64,000 bases of DNA. Origin: Flavobacteriaceae bacterium LYZ1037. GTDB lineage: Bacteria; Bacteroidota; Bacteroidia; Flavobacteriales; Flavobacteriaceae. Under the pieces are notes generated by a model. It did no database searches. It was not told the origin of the DNA and saw only the letters and a program-made list of their open reading frames with translations. Positions within the stretch are counted from its first letter, which is position 1. Each line of letters opens with the position of its first letter. This document shows, in pieces, positions 55,006-63,561 of this stretch. A program made the position numbers and the translations under genes. The stretch lies in NCBI GenBank assembly GCA_003144015.1, contig QFWS01000002.1, positions 434,001 to 498,000 on the forward strand, written 5' to 3'.

Positions 55006-55863
55006 TTATTCTCTTATTGGTTGATTGGTAATCAAATCGATATACTGATTCACCTTGTTTTTAAGATGCTTTCTATGTGTAATAAAATCTAAGAAACCAT
55101 GTTCTAATAAAAACTCAGAAGTTTGAAAACCTTCTGGCAAATCCTGACCAGTTGTGTCTTTTACAACGCGAGGTCCAGCAAAACCAATTAAAGCTCCAGG
55201 CTCACTTATATTAATATCTCCTAACATAGCAAAGGATGCAGTTGTTCCACCTGTTGTTGGGTCTGTACATAAAGAAATATAAGGTATTCCTGCATCTGAT
55301 AATTGAGCTAATTTAACCGAAGTTTTTGCCAGTTGCATTAAAGATAAAACGGCTTCCATCATTCTAGCTCCACCAGATTTTGAAATAATCATGAATGGGA
55401 TTTTCTTTTTTAAAGAATAATCTGCTGCACGCGCTATTTTTTCACCTACAACAGAACCCATAGAGCCTCCAATAAAAGAAAAATCCATACATGCAACAAC
55501 TAAATCTTTTCCTTTAGATTTACCAACAGCAGTACGAACGGCATCTTTTAAATTGGTTTTTTCTTGAGCAGCTTTTAAGCGTTCTGGGTATTTTTTGGTG
55601 TCTTCGAAATTTAAAGGATCTTTAGATTCCAATTTGGCATCTAGTTCTTTAAACTTATTATCGTCGAATAAAATTTCGAAATATTCTTTACTTCCAATTC
55701 TTACGTGGTAGCCATCTTCTGGACTTACATAAAAATTTTGTTCTAATTCTTTGGTATCTACTATTTTTCCTGTTGGAGATTTATACCACAAGCCTTTAGG
55801 AGTGTCCTTCTTCTGTTCGGTTGTGGTTTGAATTCCTTTTTCTTTTCTTTTAAACCAAGACAT
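55006..55863 (-). CDS. accD: Acetyl-CoA carboxylase carboxyltransferase beta subunit
   Basis: 285 residues. The core matches Acc[67 protein letters not shown], and [14 protein letters not shown]. With AccA it transfers the carboxyl group from biotin to acetyl-CoA, giving malonyl-CoA for fatty acid synthesis. The usual N-terminal zinc ribbon (two CxxC pairs) is present as a fold but all four cysteines are replaced: Ser29 and Gly32 (KSPTG), Ser47 and Asp50 (VSPED). So this subunit should not bind zinc. Upstream lie a -7 box and a leader with two 13-base direct repeats. Confidence 0.95.
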   Translation of the reverse strand: MSWFKRKEKGIQTTTEQKKDTPKGLWYKSPTGKIVDTKELEQNFYVSPEDGYHVRIGSKEYFEILFDDNKFKELDAKLESKDPLNFEDTKKYPERLKAAQEKTNLKDAVRTAVGKSKGKDLVVACMDFSFIGGSMGSVVGEKIARAADYSLKKKIPFMIISKSGGARMMEAVLSLMQLAKTSVKLAQLSDAGIPYISLCTDPTTGGTTASFAMLGDINISEPGALIGFAGPRVVKDTTGQDLPEGFQTSEFLLEHGFLDFITHRKHLKNKVNQYIDLITNQPIRE

Positions 55864-55866
55864 ATC

Positions 55867-55911
55867 GATTAACGATTTTAGATTTATGATTAACGATTTT
55901 TAGTTCCTAAA
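55867..55911 (-). repeat. Direct repeats and hairpin in the accD leader
   Basis: GATTAACGATTTT occurs at 55867-55879 and again at 55888-55900, 21 bases apart (two helical turns). A TTTTTAG-TTC-CTAAAAA hairpin adjoins the second copy. All lie in the untranslated leader before accD; a regulator-binding role is only a guess. Confidence 0.4.
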
Positions 55912-55941
55912 AACCATTAGTTCTATTGTTAGTTAGAAAGG

Positions 55942-55949
55942 CAAAATTA
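55942..55949 (-). promoter_or_regulatory. Possible -7 promoter element of accD
   Basis: TAATTTTG on the minus strand matches TAnnTTTG fully, about 78 bases before the accD ATG. Confidence 0.35.
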
Positions 55950-55990
55950 AACGTTTAATTTGAATTGCCCTCTTTTCTCTTTTATAAATT

Positions 55991-57058
55991 TTATAAAGTA
56001 TTGACGTTATTTAAATCTTCGAAAGCCTTTTTTAGGCGTTCAACAAAGGTCATTTCGCCTTTACGTAACCAAACTCTTGGGTCGTAATATTTTTTATTTG
56101 GAACATCGTCGCCATCTGGATTTCCTATTTGCGACTGCAAATAATCTTGTTTTTCTAATATATAATCACGAACACCAGAAGTAAAGGCATATTGCATGTC
56201 TGTATCGATATTCATTTTAATAACACCATAACCTATAGCTTCACGAATTTCTTCAACTGTAGATCCTGAGCCACCATGAAACACAAAGTCGATATGATTG
56301 TGTGTTACCCCAAATTTCTTTGACACATATTCTTGAGAGTTTTTAAGAATTTTAGGTGTTAGTTTTACATTTCCAGGCTTGTATACACCATGCACATTTC
56401 CAAAGGCTGCTGCAATGGTGAATTGATTGCTTATTTTACTTAGTTCTTCGAAAGCATAAGCGACTTCTTCTGGTTGTGTGTACAATTTTGAGTCATCCAC
56501 ATCTGTATTATCTACGCCATCTTCTTCACCACCAGTAATACCCAATTCAATTTCCAAAGTCATCCCCATTTTGCTCATTCTGCTAAGATATTGTTTGCAA
56601 ATTTCAATGTTTTCTTCAATAGGTTCTTCACTTAAATCAATCATGTGAGAACTGTATAAAGATTTTCCTGTTTCCTTAAAATGTTGTTCACTGGCATCTA
56701 ATAACCCATCAATCCATGGTAATAATTTTTTAGCACAATGGTCTGTGTGTAAAATAACCGGTACTCCATAGGCTTCTGCTAATAAATGAACATGTTTTGC
56801 TCCAGCTACACAGCCAGCAATAGCTGCTTTCTGGTTATCGTTGCTTAATCCTTTACCGGCATTAAAAACACCTCCACCATTAGAAAACTGAATAATTACA
56901 GGTGCATTTAAATCTCTAGCAGTTTCTAAAACGCCATTAATGCTACTTGACCCTACAACGTTTACTGCAGGTAGCGCAAAGTTTTTTTCTTTAGCTAGTT
57001 TAAAAATATTTTGAACTTCTTGACCTGTTGCAACTCCAGGTTTAATATTATGAGCCAT
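55991..57058 (-). CDS. fbaA: Class II fructose-bisphosphate aldolase
   Basis: 355 residues, class IIA. Zinc-ligand His107 and catalytic Asp106 lie in VILHTDHCAKKLLPW. EIELGITGGEEDG is the loop that follows, KFGVTHNHIDFVFHGGSGS carries a second zinc His and phosphate-binding glycines, and VIKMNIDTDMQYAFTSGVRDY holds the triose-binding segment. It cleaves fructose-1,6-bisphosphate to DHAP and glyceraldehyde-3-phosphate in glycolysis and runs in reverse in gluconeogenesis. It lies downstream of tamL on the same strand but has its own perfect -7 box, so it is probably transcribed independently. Confidence 0.97.
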   Translation of the reverse strand: MAHNIKPGVATGQEVQNIFKLAKEKNFALPAVNVVGSSSINGVLETARDLNAPVIIQFSNGGGVFNAGKGLSNDNQKAAIAGCVAGAKHVHLLAEAYGVPVILHTDHCAKKLLPWIDGLLDASEQHFKETGKSLYSSHMIDLSEEPIEENIEICKQYLSRMSKMGMTLEIELGITGGEEDGVDNTDVDDSKLYTQPEEVAYAFEELSKISNQFTIAAAFGNVHGVYKPGNVKLTPKILKNSQEYVSKKFGVTHNHIDFVFHGGSGSTVEEIREAIGYGVIKMNIDTDMQYAFTSGVRDYILEKQDYLQSQIGNPDGDDVPNKKYYDPRVWLRKGEMTFVERLKKAFEDLNNVNTL

Positions 57059-57086
57059 AATTGTATAATTATAAAGTTTGAAAAGA

Positions 57087-57094
57087 CAAAAATA
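57087..57094 (-). promoter_or_regulatory. -7 promoter element of fbaA
   Basis: TATTTTTG on the minus strand matches TAnnTTTG fully, 29 bases before the fbaA ATG. Confidence 0.5.
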
Positions 57095-57109
57095 AGAAAA
57101 TTAAATAGC

Positions 57110-59638
57110 TTAGAAAGGGTAATTGATACCTATGTTATAAACAGCGTTTGAAAAATTGTAATCGTTAAACCATCTGTTGTTTTCCGGATAAGAAGGATCG
57201 TAGGTTTTAAAGCCTATATCGAAACGAAAAACAGCAAATCCAAAATCGTACCTTAAACCAAAACCAGAGCCAATAGCTATATCTTTTAACGATGCAAAAT
57301 TCGTGAAGGTTGCTTTAGGGTCGGTCACATCATCAAAAACATTCCAGATATTTCCTGTATCGATAAAAAGGGCGCCATTAAATTTTTCGAAGATGTTAAA
57401 GCGATGTTCAATATTAAAAGCAAGTTTTAGATTGGCTTCATTAAATTCGTCGTTACTGTCTAAACTTCCAGGGCCAAGACTATAGGCAGTCCAGGCACGA
57501 TTATCGTTAGTACCACCAGCAAAGAAACTTTTTGAGAATGGAATATTAGTTGAATTTCCATATGGAATAGCTATCCCTAAAAAGCTTCTTATAGCTAAAA
57601 CGTTTTTTTTGCTTAAATCCCAGTGTTTAATATAATCAAATTCAGTTTTTACATATTGTGAATAGGCTACATTAAACATTTCGTATTGACCAGCATCGTT
57701 TTTCTTAAGGTTTCCAATTTTTGAGATGGCAGAAAATAAATTCCCTGCTAATTCGACTTTAAATCTAAAGATTGAAAAAGTTTCATCGTAAAGGTTTTCC
57801 CTGTTATCTCTAGTATAGTTAAAGTTTGTAGCAAATATGAGGTTGTTTTCTGTAAGTCTGATTTTTCGTTCGTTAATGGAATACACATCGTCGTATTCTG
57901 GATCCCCAGGTTGTAAAGTTGTGTTTCCTGATAGCACATCGTTGATAAACATATCTGTTTCATTTGGATATGTTAAATCGTTTCCGTTATTATAATCTAT
58001 GTCTTTAGAGATGTCGTTTAATTCATTGTAAGAGTTTCCGTAAACTCCAAAATAATTGTCTGGATTTAAGTTTCTAACATATTGAATGTTAAACAAATCC
58101 AACCTGTTAGTTACTAAGTTTGAAGCGAACCATTTATAATTGAACACGCCAGAAACAGTTTGTTTATCTAATCCTACATTTGTCTGACTAGAAGTAGATA
58201 CAGATATTCTTGTGCTTGGAAACATGGTTTTAGGAATAATCCTTTCTGTATTAATTGGAAATAATAATCTTGGAATGGTTAATTTTAAATCAACTCCAAG
58301 TTCATTAATATCGAAGAACGGGTCGCTTTCATCTCCACCATCTTTTGACGCTCCAATAGAACCAAAAGCAGAAAGTTCTAAAGTTTCTGCTCTTTTAAAT
58401 ACATTCCTCATCAAAATACTTGGGTTGAAAGCTAATCCAATAGATTGAATGTTGCTTTGTGAAACTTCAGCACTAAAATTCAATCCAAACTTTTTTAAAG
58501 GAGTTAATAAAATATTAGCAGTTAAGGTAGTGTCTGGATTTTCTACATAATCGATACTTGGATGTTTAAACGTTTGTAGATTGTTTATATGTCTGAATGT
58601 GTTAGATCTGTCTTTGTCTTTAAAAACATCATTTGGTGTTATAAAGATAGCATCAGTAATGGCTTTTGGTTTAAAACGCATTTTACCAATACTGTATAAA
58701 TTGTAATTTTTAAAAATTAATGAATCTGAATAATTAGAATCTTTTTTCTCGTAAGAATAATCTGTAACAATATTAACCTCCTTTATTTTATAAATATTAA
58801 AAGGTTCTCTCAAAACAGTATTTTGAGTTCTAATAGCACGGTCTAATATTTGTAATTCTACTTGTACTTTTTTGTTTGTATTAACTGTATCCATTTCAAA
58901 ATAGATATAGTCTTGACTGAAATGATAGACTCCAGAATTCCTTAAAGTCGATGTGATTCGACTTTTTTCTAAATTAAAGGTCTGGGTTCTGTATTGCTGA
59001 TCCTTTTTTATATAAGATTTATCTTTAGTTAGCTGATATATAGAATCTACAACTGGAGAAGAAATTTTGGTAGTTAGAGAGTCTATTATATAGGGGTCTC
59101 CAGTTTTTACATAGTAATCAATTGTTGCCGTTTTATTATCTAGTTTAGTTGTTTTGGAAGTAGCTTCAACATTAAACCATCCATTGTTAAAATAATAGGC
59201 CTCTAGTTGTTTTTCAGATTTTTGAGTTTTTATGTCTTTAACAATTACAGGAGCTTCGCCAGTTTTCTTTAACCAATTATTAAAGCCTATTCTGGCTTCA
59301 ATATATTTGTCTAATTGTTTTTTAGAAAGAAAATTTTCTAATTTTTTTCTTTTATTAGGTTTTGAATCAATATTGGTATTGATAATTGAATCAATGTTAG
59401 GTCTTGCCGAATTGTAAATGTATAGTCTTAATGGAATATTAATAATCTTTTTATTACGTTGCTGAAACAGAAGATTGTTTATGCGTTCTGTATTGTTTTT
59501 CTTATCATTAACATAAATAGTGTTTTCGGTAAGCAGATGCTCATTTTCAGGAACCCTTTTTACAGAATTACAAGAATATAAAAAACCTGTAAATACAATA
59601 ATTAATACTATTTTTGAGGAATGTAGTTTCAAATACAA
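57110..59638 (-). CDS. tamL: Translocation and assembly module lipoprotein TamL (BamA family)
   Basis: 842 residues. It starts with a lipoprotein signal (VLIIVFTGFLYSC, Cys23), unlike proteobacterial TamA. POTRA-like beta-alpha-beta modules occupy about 25-380 (for example FNNGWFNVEATSKTTKLDNKTATIDYYVKTGDPY). The 16-strand outer-membrane barrel follows (about 400-842), with the KSFFAGGTNDNRAW...GPGS segment matching the conserved lid-lock motif of Omp85 proteins. The C-terminus is a barrel strand ending in Phe. Omp85 proteins insert or assemble outer-membrane proteins. The start codon is TTG at 59638; a second TTG two codons later fits equally well. The RNA methyltransferase gene diverges upstream. 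Confidence 0.9.
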   Translation of the reverse strand: MYLKLHSSKIVLIIVFTGFLYSCNSVKRVPENEHLLTENTIYVNDKKNNTERINNLLFQQRNKKIINIPLRLYIYNSARPNIDSIINTNIDSKPNKRKKLENFLSKKQLDKYIEARIGFNNWLKKTGEAPVIVKDIKTQKSEKQLEAYYFNNGWFNVEATSKTTKLDNKTATIDYYVKTGDPYIIDSLTTKISSPVVDSIYQLTKDKSYIKKDQQYRTQTFNLEKSRITSTLRNSGVYHFSQDYIYFEMDTVNTNKKVQVELQILDRAIRTQNTVLREPFNIYKIKEVNIVTDYSYEKKDSNYSDSLIFKNYNLYSIGKMRFKPKAITDAIFITPNDVFKDKDRSNTFRHINNLQTFKHPSIDYVENPDTTLTANILLTPLKKFGLNFSAEVSQSNIQSIGLAFNPSILMRNVFKRAETLELSAFGSIGASKDGGDESDPFFDINELGVDLKLTIPRLLFPINTERIIPKTMFPSTRISVSTSSQTNVGLDKQTVSGVFNYKWFASNLVTNRLDLFNIQYVRNLNPDNYFGVYGNSYNELNDISKDIDYNNGNDLTYPNETDMFINDVLSGNTTLQPGDPEYDDVYSINERKIRLTENNLIFATNFNYTRDNRENLYDETFSIFRFKVELAGNLFSAISKIGNLKKNDAGQYEMFNVAYSQYVKTEFDYIKHWDLSKKNVLAIRSFLGIAIPYGNSTNIPFSKSFFAGGTNDNRAWTAYSLGPGSLDSNDEFNEANLKLAFNIEHRFNIFEKFNGALFIDTGNIWNVFDDVTDPKATFTNFASLKDIAIGSGFGLRYDFGFAVFRFDIGFKTYDPSYPENNRWFNDYNFSNAVYNIGINYPF

Positions 59639-59765
59639 ATAAAATTAACTAGTAATAAAAAGGTTGTTGTTTTTAAAAGTAATAAATGATTCATGTTTAT
59701 TAAAAACGTCATTTAAACTCAAAAATACACTATTTCCATTGAAAAATATATTTAAATAAGTTTGA

Positions 59766-60485
59766 ATGTTATCTAAAAATCAAATAAAATTAATAAGCAG
59801 TTTAAAACAGAAAAAATATAGACTTCAACATGGTTTTTTTGTTGCTGAAGGTGTTAAAGTTATTAACGAATTAATGGCTTCTAATTTTAAATTGCATCAT
59901 ATTTTCACAGTAAAATCATTCAAAATTGATGCCAATCTTGAAACCCTTATTTCAGAAGCAGAATTAAAAAAAATTAGCTTTCTTAGAACGCCAAATACTG
60001 CATTAGCAATTTTTAAAATACCAGAACAGCAACAGATAGAAGATAATCAATTAATAGTTGCTTTGGATGATGTTCGAGATCCAGGAAATTTAGGAACGAT
60101 TATAAGACTCTGCGATTGGTTTGGAATTAAAGATTTGGTTTGTAATCTAGAAACAGTAGACTGTTATAACCCAAAAGTAATTCAAGCAACAATGGGTTCC
60201 ATAACAAGAGTGAATATTACTTATTTAAACTTACAGACTTTTATAATAAACTCAAAAATGACCTCTTTTGGAACGTTTATGGATGGAGAAACTGTTTACA
60301 AAAAGCAGCTCCCTGAAAAAGGGATTCTAATTTTTGGTAATGAAGCTAATGGTATTTCTAAAGATATCGAGAATTTGGTTTCTGAAAAAATAACTATTCC
60401 TCGTTTTGGAAACCTTCAAGCAACCGAAAGCTTAAATGTTGCAACAGCAACAGCTATATTACTTAGTGAATTTAGAAGAAGTTAG
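59766..60485 (+). CDS. TrmH/SpoU family RNA 2'-O-methyltransferase
   Basis: 239 residues. A short N-terminal substrate-binding domain (MLSKNQIKLISSLKQKKYRLQHGFFVAEG, about 1-95) precedes the trefoil-knot SPOUT domain. That domain shows motif 1 LDDVRDPGNLGTIIRLCDWFG, motif 2 LIFGNEANGIS, and motif 3 IPRFGNLQATESLNVATATAILL. Such enzymes methylate ribose 2'-OH in rRNA or tRNA with SAM; the target base is not deducible. It diverges from tamL and converges with porT, a 37-base gap separating it from the latter. Confidence 0.93.
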   Translation: MLSKNQIKLISSLKQKKYRLQHGFFVAEGVKVINELMASNFKLHHIFTVKSFKIDANLETLISEAELKKISFLRTPNTALAIFKIPEQQQIEDNQLIVALDDVRDPGNLGTIIRLCDWFGIKDLVCNLETVDCYNPKVIQATMGSITRVNITYLNLQTFIINSKMTSFGTFMDGETVYKKQLPEKGILIFGNEANGISKDIENLVSEKITIPRFGNLQATESLNVATATAILLSEFRRS

Positions 60486-60522
60486 TTGTTATTCGTTAAT
60501 GGATTCTATCTAACAAAAGGTG

Positions 60523-61236
60523 CTATTGAAACGTGAAGTTAATAAACACACCACGTGTTTTCATAGTCGCAATATTTCCAGTCCAAGGACTGTTTGGATC
60601 TGCATCTCTAACAAGCTCGTCGTTTATAGCAAATACACCACGAATCGAAGGCGTGAATTTAAAATAATATAAGTAAAAATCGATACCAAAACCTATTTCG
60701 TAGAAATACATATTTTTCTTAGTCCTAAACTTCCCAGCACTATTATCGTCTGGGTTGTCTTGATTACTAGATAAGTTTAAAGCAGTAGATAGGCCACCAA
60801 CTATAAAAGGTTTAAAATTATTTAATCGCTTTGTTGAAAATTTTAATAACAAAGGCACATGAATGTAAGTCGATTTTACTTCTCTTTCTAGATCTGCTGG
60901 GGTGTGTTCTATGCCATTAAAATATTTTTCATCATACTCTAAAGTTCTAGTGGTAATACATAACCCTGGTTCAAGCCTTAAGTCTACGTAATCGTTAATA
61001 CGTAAGTTTCCTACTAAACCAACATTAAACCCTGTTGTTTTTGCAACTTGTATATCTGGTTTGTCTTTAAAATAATCGAAATTAAAATCGTAGCTATTAA
61101 ATCCAATAAAATAACCGTAACTCAATAACGCTTTATCAGCATTCTCATCGTTTAAAACTTTTTCTTTAGAAAACAGTTGAGCAGATACTGATTGGAAGAT
61201 GCAAAAGAAAGTGATTAGAAAAAAAAGTTTTTTCAT
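60523..61236 (-). CDS. porT: Type IX secretion / gliding protein PorT
   Basis: 237 residues from the ATG at 61236, giving a signal peptide (MKKLFFLITFFCIFQSVSAQ). A longer frame extends back into ubiE but lacks that signal at its N-terminus. It is an eight-strand outer-membrane beta-barrel of the PorT type: LLSYGYFIGFNSYDFNFDYFK, GLVGNLRINDYVDLRLEPGL, STYIHVPLLLKFS and FYEIGFGIDFYLYYFKFTPS. PorT is an outer-membrane component required for type IX protein secretion and, in gliding species, for motility. The gene order ubiE-porT on one strand supports the call. Its ATG lies just inside the 3' flank of ubiE. Confidence 0.88.
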   Translation of the reverse strand: MKKLFFLITFFCIFQSVSAQLFSKEKVLNDENADKALLSYGYFIGFNSYDFNFDYFKDKPDIQVAKTTGFNVGLVGNLRINDYVDLRLEPGLCITTRTLEYDEKYFNGIEHTPADLEREVKSTYIHVPLLLKFSTKRLNNFKPFIVGGLSTALNLSSNQDNPDDNSAGKFRTKKNMYFYEIGFGIDFYLYYFKFTPSIRGVFAINDELVRDADPNSPWTGNIATMKTRGVFINFTFQ

Positions 61237-61237
61237 A

Positions 61238-61966
61238 TTATTTTTTTGATGATGTATAAATGGTTGCAACCCCAAATGTTTGAGGTTTGTTTGTAACATT
61301 TATAAACCCAATTTCTCGTAAAATATTGTTTAAAGCTTCGCCATAAGGAAAAACAGAGGCAGAATCGCTTAAATATCTATATGCACTTTGATCTTTGGAA
61401 AATAGTTTTCCTATAATAGGCATAATGCTTTTAGTATAAAAATTATAACCTTGTTTAAAAGGGGTTTTGGTTGGAACAGAAGTTTCTAAAATAACAAAAA
61501 CTCCCTTTGGTTTTAATACCCGATAAATTTCAGCAAGACCTTTTTCTAAAGATTCAAAGTTTCTTACTCCAAAACCAACAGTAATAGCATCGAAAGTATT
61601 ATTTTCAAATGGTAAATTTTCTGAGTCGCCAACAACCATTTCAATTTTATTCTCAAGTCCTTTTTTTAATATTTTCTGTTTTCCAACATTTAGCATGCCT
61701 TCACTAATGTCTAAACCTATAATTTTTTTAGCGCTAGTTTCGGCTAAGTTTATAGCCATGTCACCAGTTCCAGTAGCAATATCTAACACCATTTCAGGTT
61801 GAGAACTTGCAACAATTTTAATAACTTTTTTTCGCCATTTAATATCTATTCCAAAAGAAATAACGCGATTTAATCCATCATATTCTTTAGAAATAGCATC
61901 AAACATTTTTGTTACTTGCTCCTTTTTTCCTAGATCACTGTCTTTATATGGCTTAACTTTTGTCAA
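61238..61966 (-). CDS. ubiE: Demethylmenaquinone methyltransferase UbiE/MenG
   Basis: 242 residues from a TTG at 61966; family proteins start close to this point (KVKPYKDSDLGKKEQV). An earlier in-frame TTG at 61984 is rejected because it forms the end of the -7 promoter box TAGGTTTG. SAM-binding motifs: MVLDIATGTGDMAINLAE, IIGLDISEGMLNVG, VVGDSENLPFENNTFDAITVGFGVRN (the UbiE signature), and GVFVILETSVPT. The enzyme methylates demethylmenaquinone, the last step of menaquinone synthesis in this group. The porT ATG follows its stop by one base, so the two are probably co-expressed. Confidence 0.93.
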   Translation of the reverse strand: MTKVKPYKDSDLGKKEQVTKMFDAISKEYDGLNRVISFGIDIKWRKKVIKIVASSQPEMVLDIATGTGDMAINLAETSAKKIIGLDISEGMLNVGKQKILKKGLENKIEMVVGDSENLPFENNTFDAITVGFGVRNFESLEKGLAEIYRVLKPKGVFVILETSVPTKTPFKQGYNFYTKSIMPIIGKLFSKDQSAYRYLSDSASVFPYGEALNNILREIGFINVTNKPQTFGVATIYTSSKK

Positions 61967-61981
61967 TGTGATATTTTTGCA

Positions 61982-61989
61982 CAAACCTA
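61982..61989 (-). promoter_or_regulatory. -7 promoter element of ubiE-porT
   Basis: TAGGTTTG on the minus strand matches TAnnTTTG fully and lies 15 bases before the TTG at 61966. It contains the alternative TTG at 61984, which therefore cannot be a start codon on this transcript. Confidence 0.5.
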
Positions 61990-62170
61990 CATATTTATTT
62001 TTAATTTAAAATACTCAAAGAAACTCAAAATAGACATTAGTGGCTAATACATATCCTTTTTTTAAAAATAATGAATTTTTACTGAAAAATATTCAAGCAA
62101 AATGCTATTTAGTATCTTGAAATCATGGAATTATATGTCTTGAAATTTTATTAATCTATCTATTTTGCAG

Positions 62171-62178
62171 TATATTTG
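62171..62178 (+). promoter_or_regulatory. -7 promoter element of trkA
   Basis: TATATTTG matches TAnnTTTG fully, 24 bases before the trkA ATG. No -33 TTG lies at the expected spacing. Confidence 0.5.
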
Positions 62179-62202
62179 CCCTACTTTATTATTTGAAAAC
62201 AC

Positions 62203-63552
62203 ATGAAAATAATTATTGCTGGAGCTGGTGAAGTTGGATTTCATTTAGCAAAATTATTGTCTTACGAATCTCAAGAAATTACCTTAATAGATACCAATAA
62301 AGAGAGTCTTACGTATGCAGACAATCATTTAGACATCAAAGTAATTAAAGGCGATGCAACATCTATTTCAGTTTTAAAAGACGCTAGAATTGAATCTAGC
62401 GATCTATTAATAGCAGTTACCTCTTCTGAAACTACAAACATAACCGTTTGTGTTTTAGCAAAACAGCTTGGATCTAAAAGAACCATAGCTAGAATTTCGA
62501 ATACCGAATTAATTAATCATAAAGAAGAAATAGATTTCACCAAACTAGGAATAGACGAGTTAATTTCACCTGAAGCTTTAGCTGCATCAGAAATTGAATT
62601 GCTTTTAAATCAATCGGCTTTTAATGATAGTTATGAGTTTGAAGGTGGTGCTTTAACAATGGTTGGATTAAGCTTGTCTAGAACTGCTGCATTTGTTGGG
62701 AAAACGGTTCAGGAAGCTGCTAAAATATTTCCAGAAATTCATTTTGTACCAATAGCTATTCAACGCTTTGGAACACAATACACGATTATTCCAAGAGGAG
62801 ATACACAATTTAAGGAAGGAGATAATGTCGTTTTTATTACCTCTGAAGGTGGTGGTCAAGAACTTTGTACACTTACGGGGAAAATCAATACTGAAATTAG
62901 AAATGTCATGATTCTGGGTGGAAGTAAAATTGGTTATAAAACAGCTAGAGATTTAAGTAAATTTTATTCCAATGTCAAACTTATCGAAAAAGATAGAGAT
63001 AGAGCATTCGACTTAGCCGATGAGCTATCCGATGTACTTGTAATTAATGGAGATGGTAGGAATGTCGATTTGCTCGATGAAGAAAGCCTCAAGGATATGG
63101 ATGCCTTTATTGCCGTAACAGGAAATTCTGAAACCAATATCATGTCTTGTCTGGTAGCTAAATCCAAAGGTGTTAGAAAGACCATTGCATTGGTTGAAAA
63201 TATGGATTATTTTGAATTATCTCATTCCATAGGAATAGATACTTTAATTAATAAAAAACTATTAGCAGCTAATAATATCTTTAGATATATTAGAAAAGGT
63301 GAAGTTATTGCTATGACAAAGCTTAATAACATGAATGCCGAGTTATTAGAGTTTCAAGTAAAGCCCACATCAAAAATTTGTAACAGATTAATTAAAGATG
63401 TCGATTTTCCAAGATCAGCAATTATTGGAGGTGTTATTAGAAACGGAAAAGGACATACAGCACTTGGAGATTTTAAAATTGGTGTTGCAGATAAAGTAGT
63501 TGTTTGTTGTTTGCCTAGGTCTATTAAACAAGTAGAAAAATTATTCCTATAA
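62203..63552 (+). CDS. trkA: Potassium uptake regulator TrkA
   Basis: 449 residues built as two RCK modules. The first Rossmann domain begins MKIIIAGAGEVGFHLAKLLS and has Asp30 in ITLIDTNKES, the NAD-binding position, followed by an RCK_C domain (to about 225). The second begins VMILGGSKIGYKTARDL near 237 and is also followed by an RCK_C domain. TrkA binds NAD(H)/ATP on the cytoplasmic face and gates the TrkH potassium channel, whose gene starts 10 bases downstream. Length and domain order are those of a full TrkA. Confidence 0.95.
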   Translation: MKIIIAGAGEVGFHLAKLLSYESQEITLIDTNKESLTYADNHLDIKVIKGDATSISVLKDARIESSDLLIAVTSSETTNITVCVLAKQLGSKRTIARISNTELINHKEEIDFTKLGIDELISPEALAASEIELLLNQSAFNDSYEFEGGALTMVGLSLSRTAAFVGKTVQEAAKIFPEIHFVPIAIQRFGTQYTIIPRGDTQFKEGDNVVFITSEGGGQELCTLTGKINTEIRNVMILGGSKIGYKTARDLSKFYSNVKLIEKDRDRAFDLADELSDVLVINGDGRNVDLLDEESLKDMDAFIAVTGNSETNIMSCLVAKSKGVRKTIALVENMDYFELSHSIGIDTLINKKLLAANNIFRYIRKGEVIAMTKLNNMNAELLEFQVKPTSKICNRLIKDVDFPRSAIIGGVIRNGKGHTALGDFKIGVADKVVVCCLPRSIKQVEKLFL

Positions 63553-63561
63553 TAAAAATCT

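Noticed and set aside
59757-59764. TAAGTTTG as promoter of the RNA methyltransferase gene
   Set aside because: It matches the -7 consensus, but the ATG is only 2 bases downstream, so transcription would begin after the start codon; treated as chance unless a leaderless start is shown.
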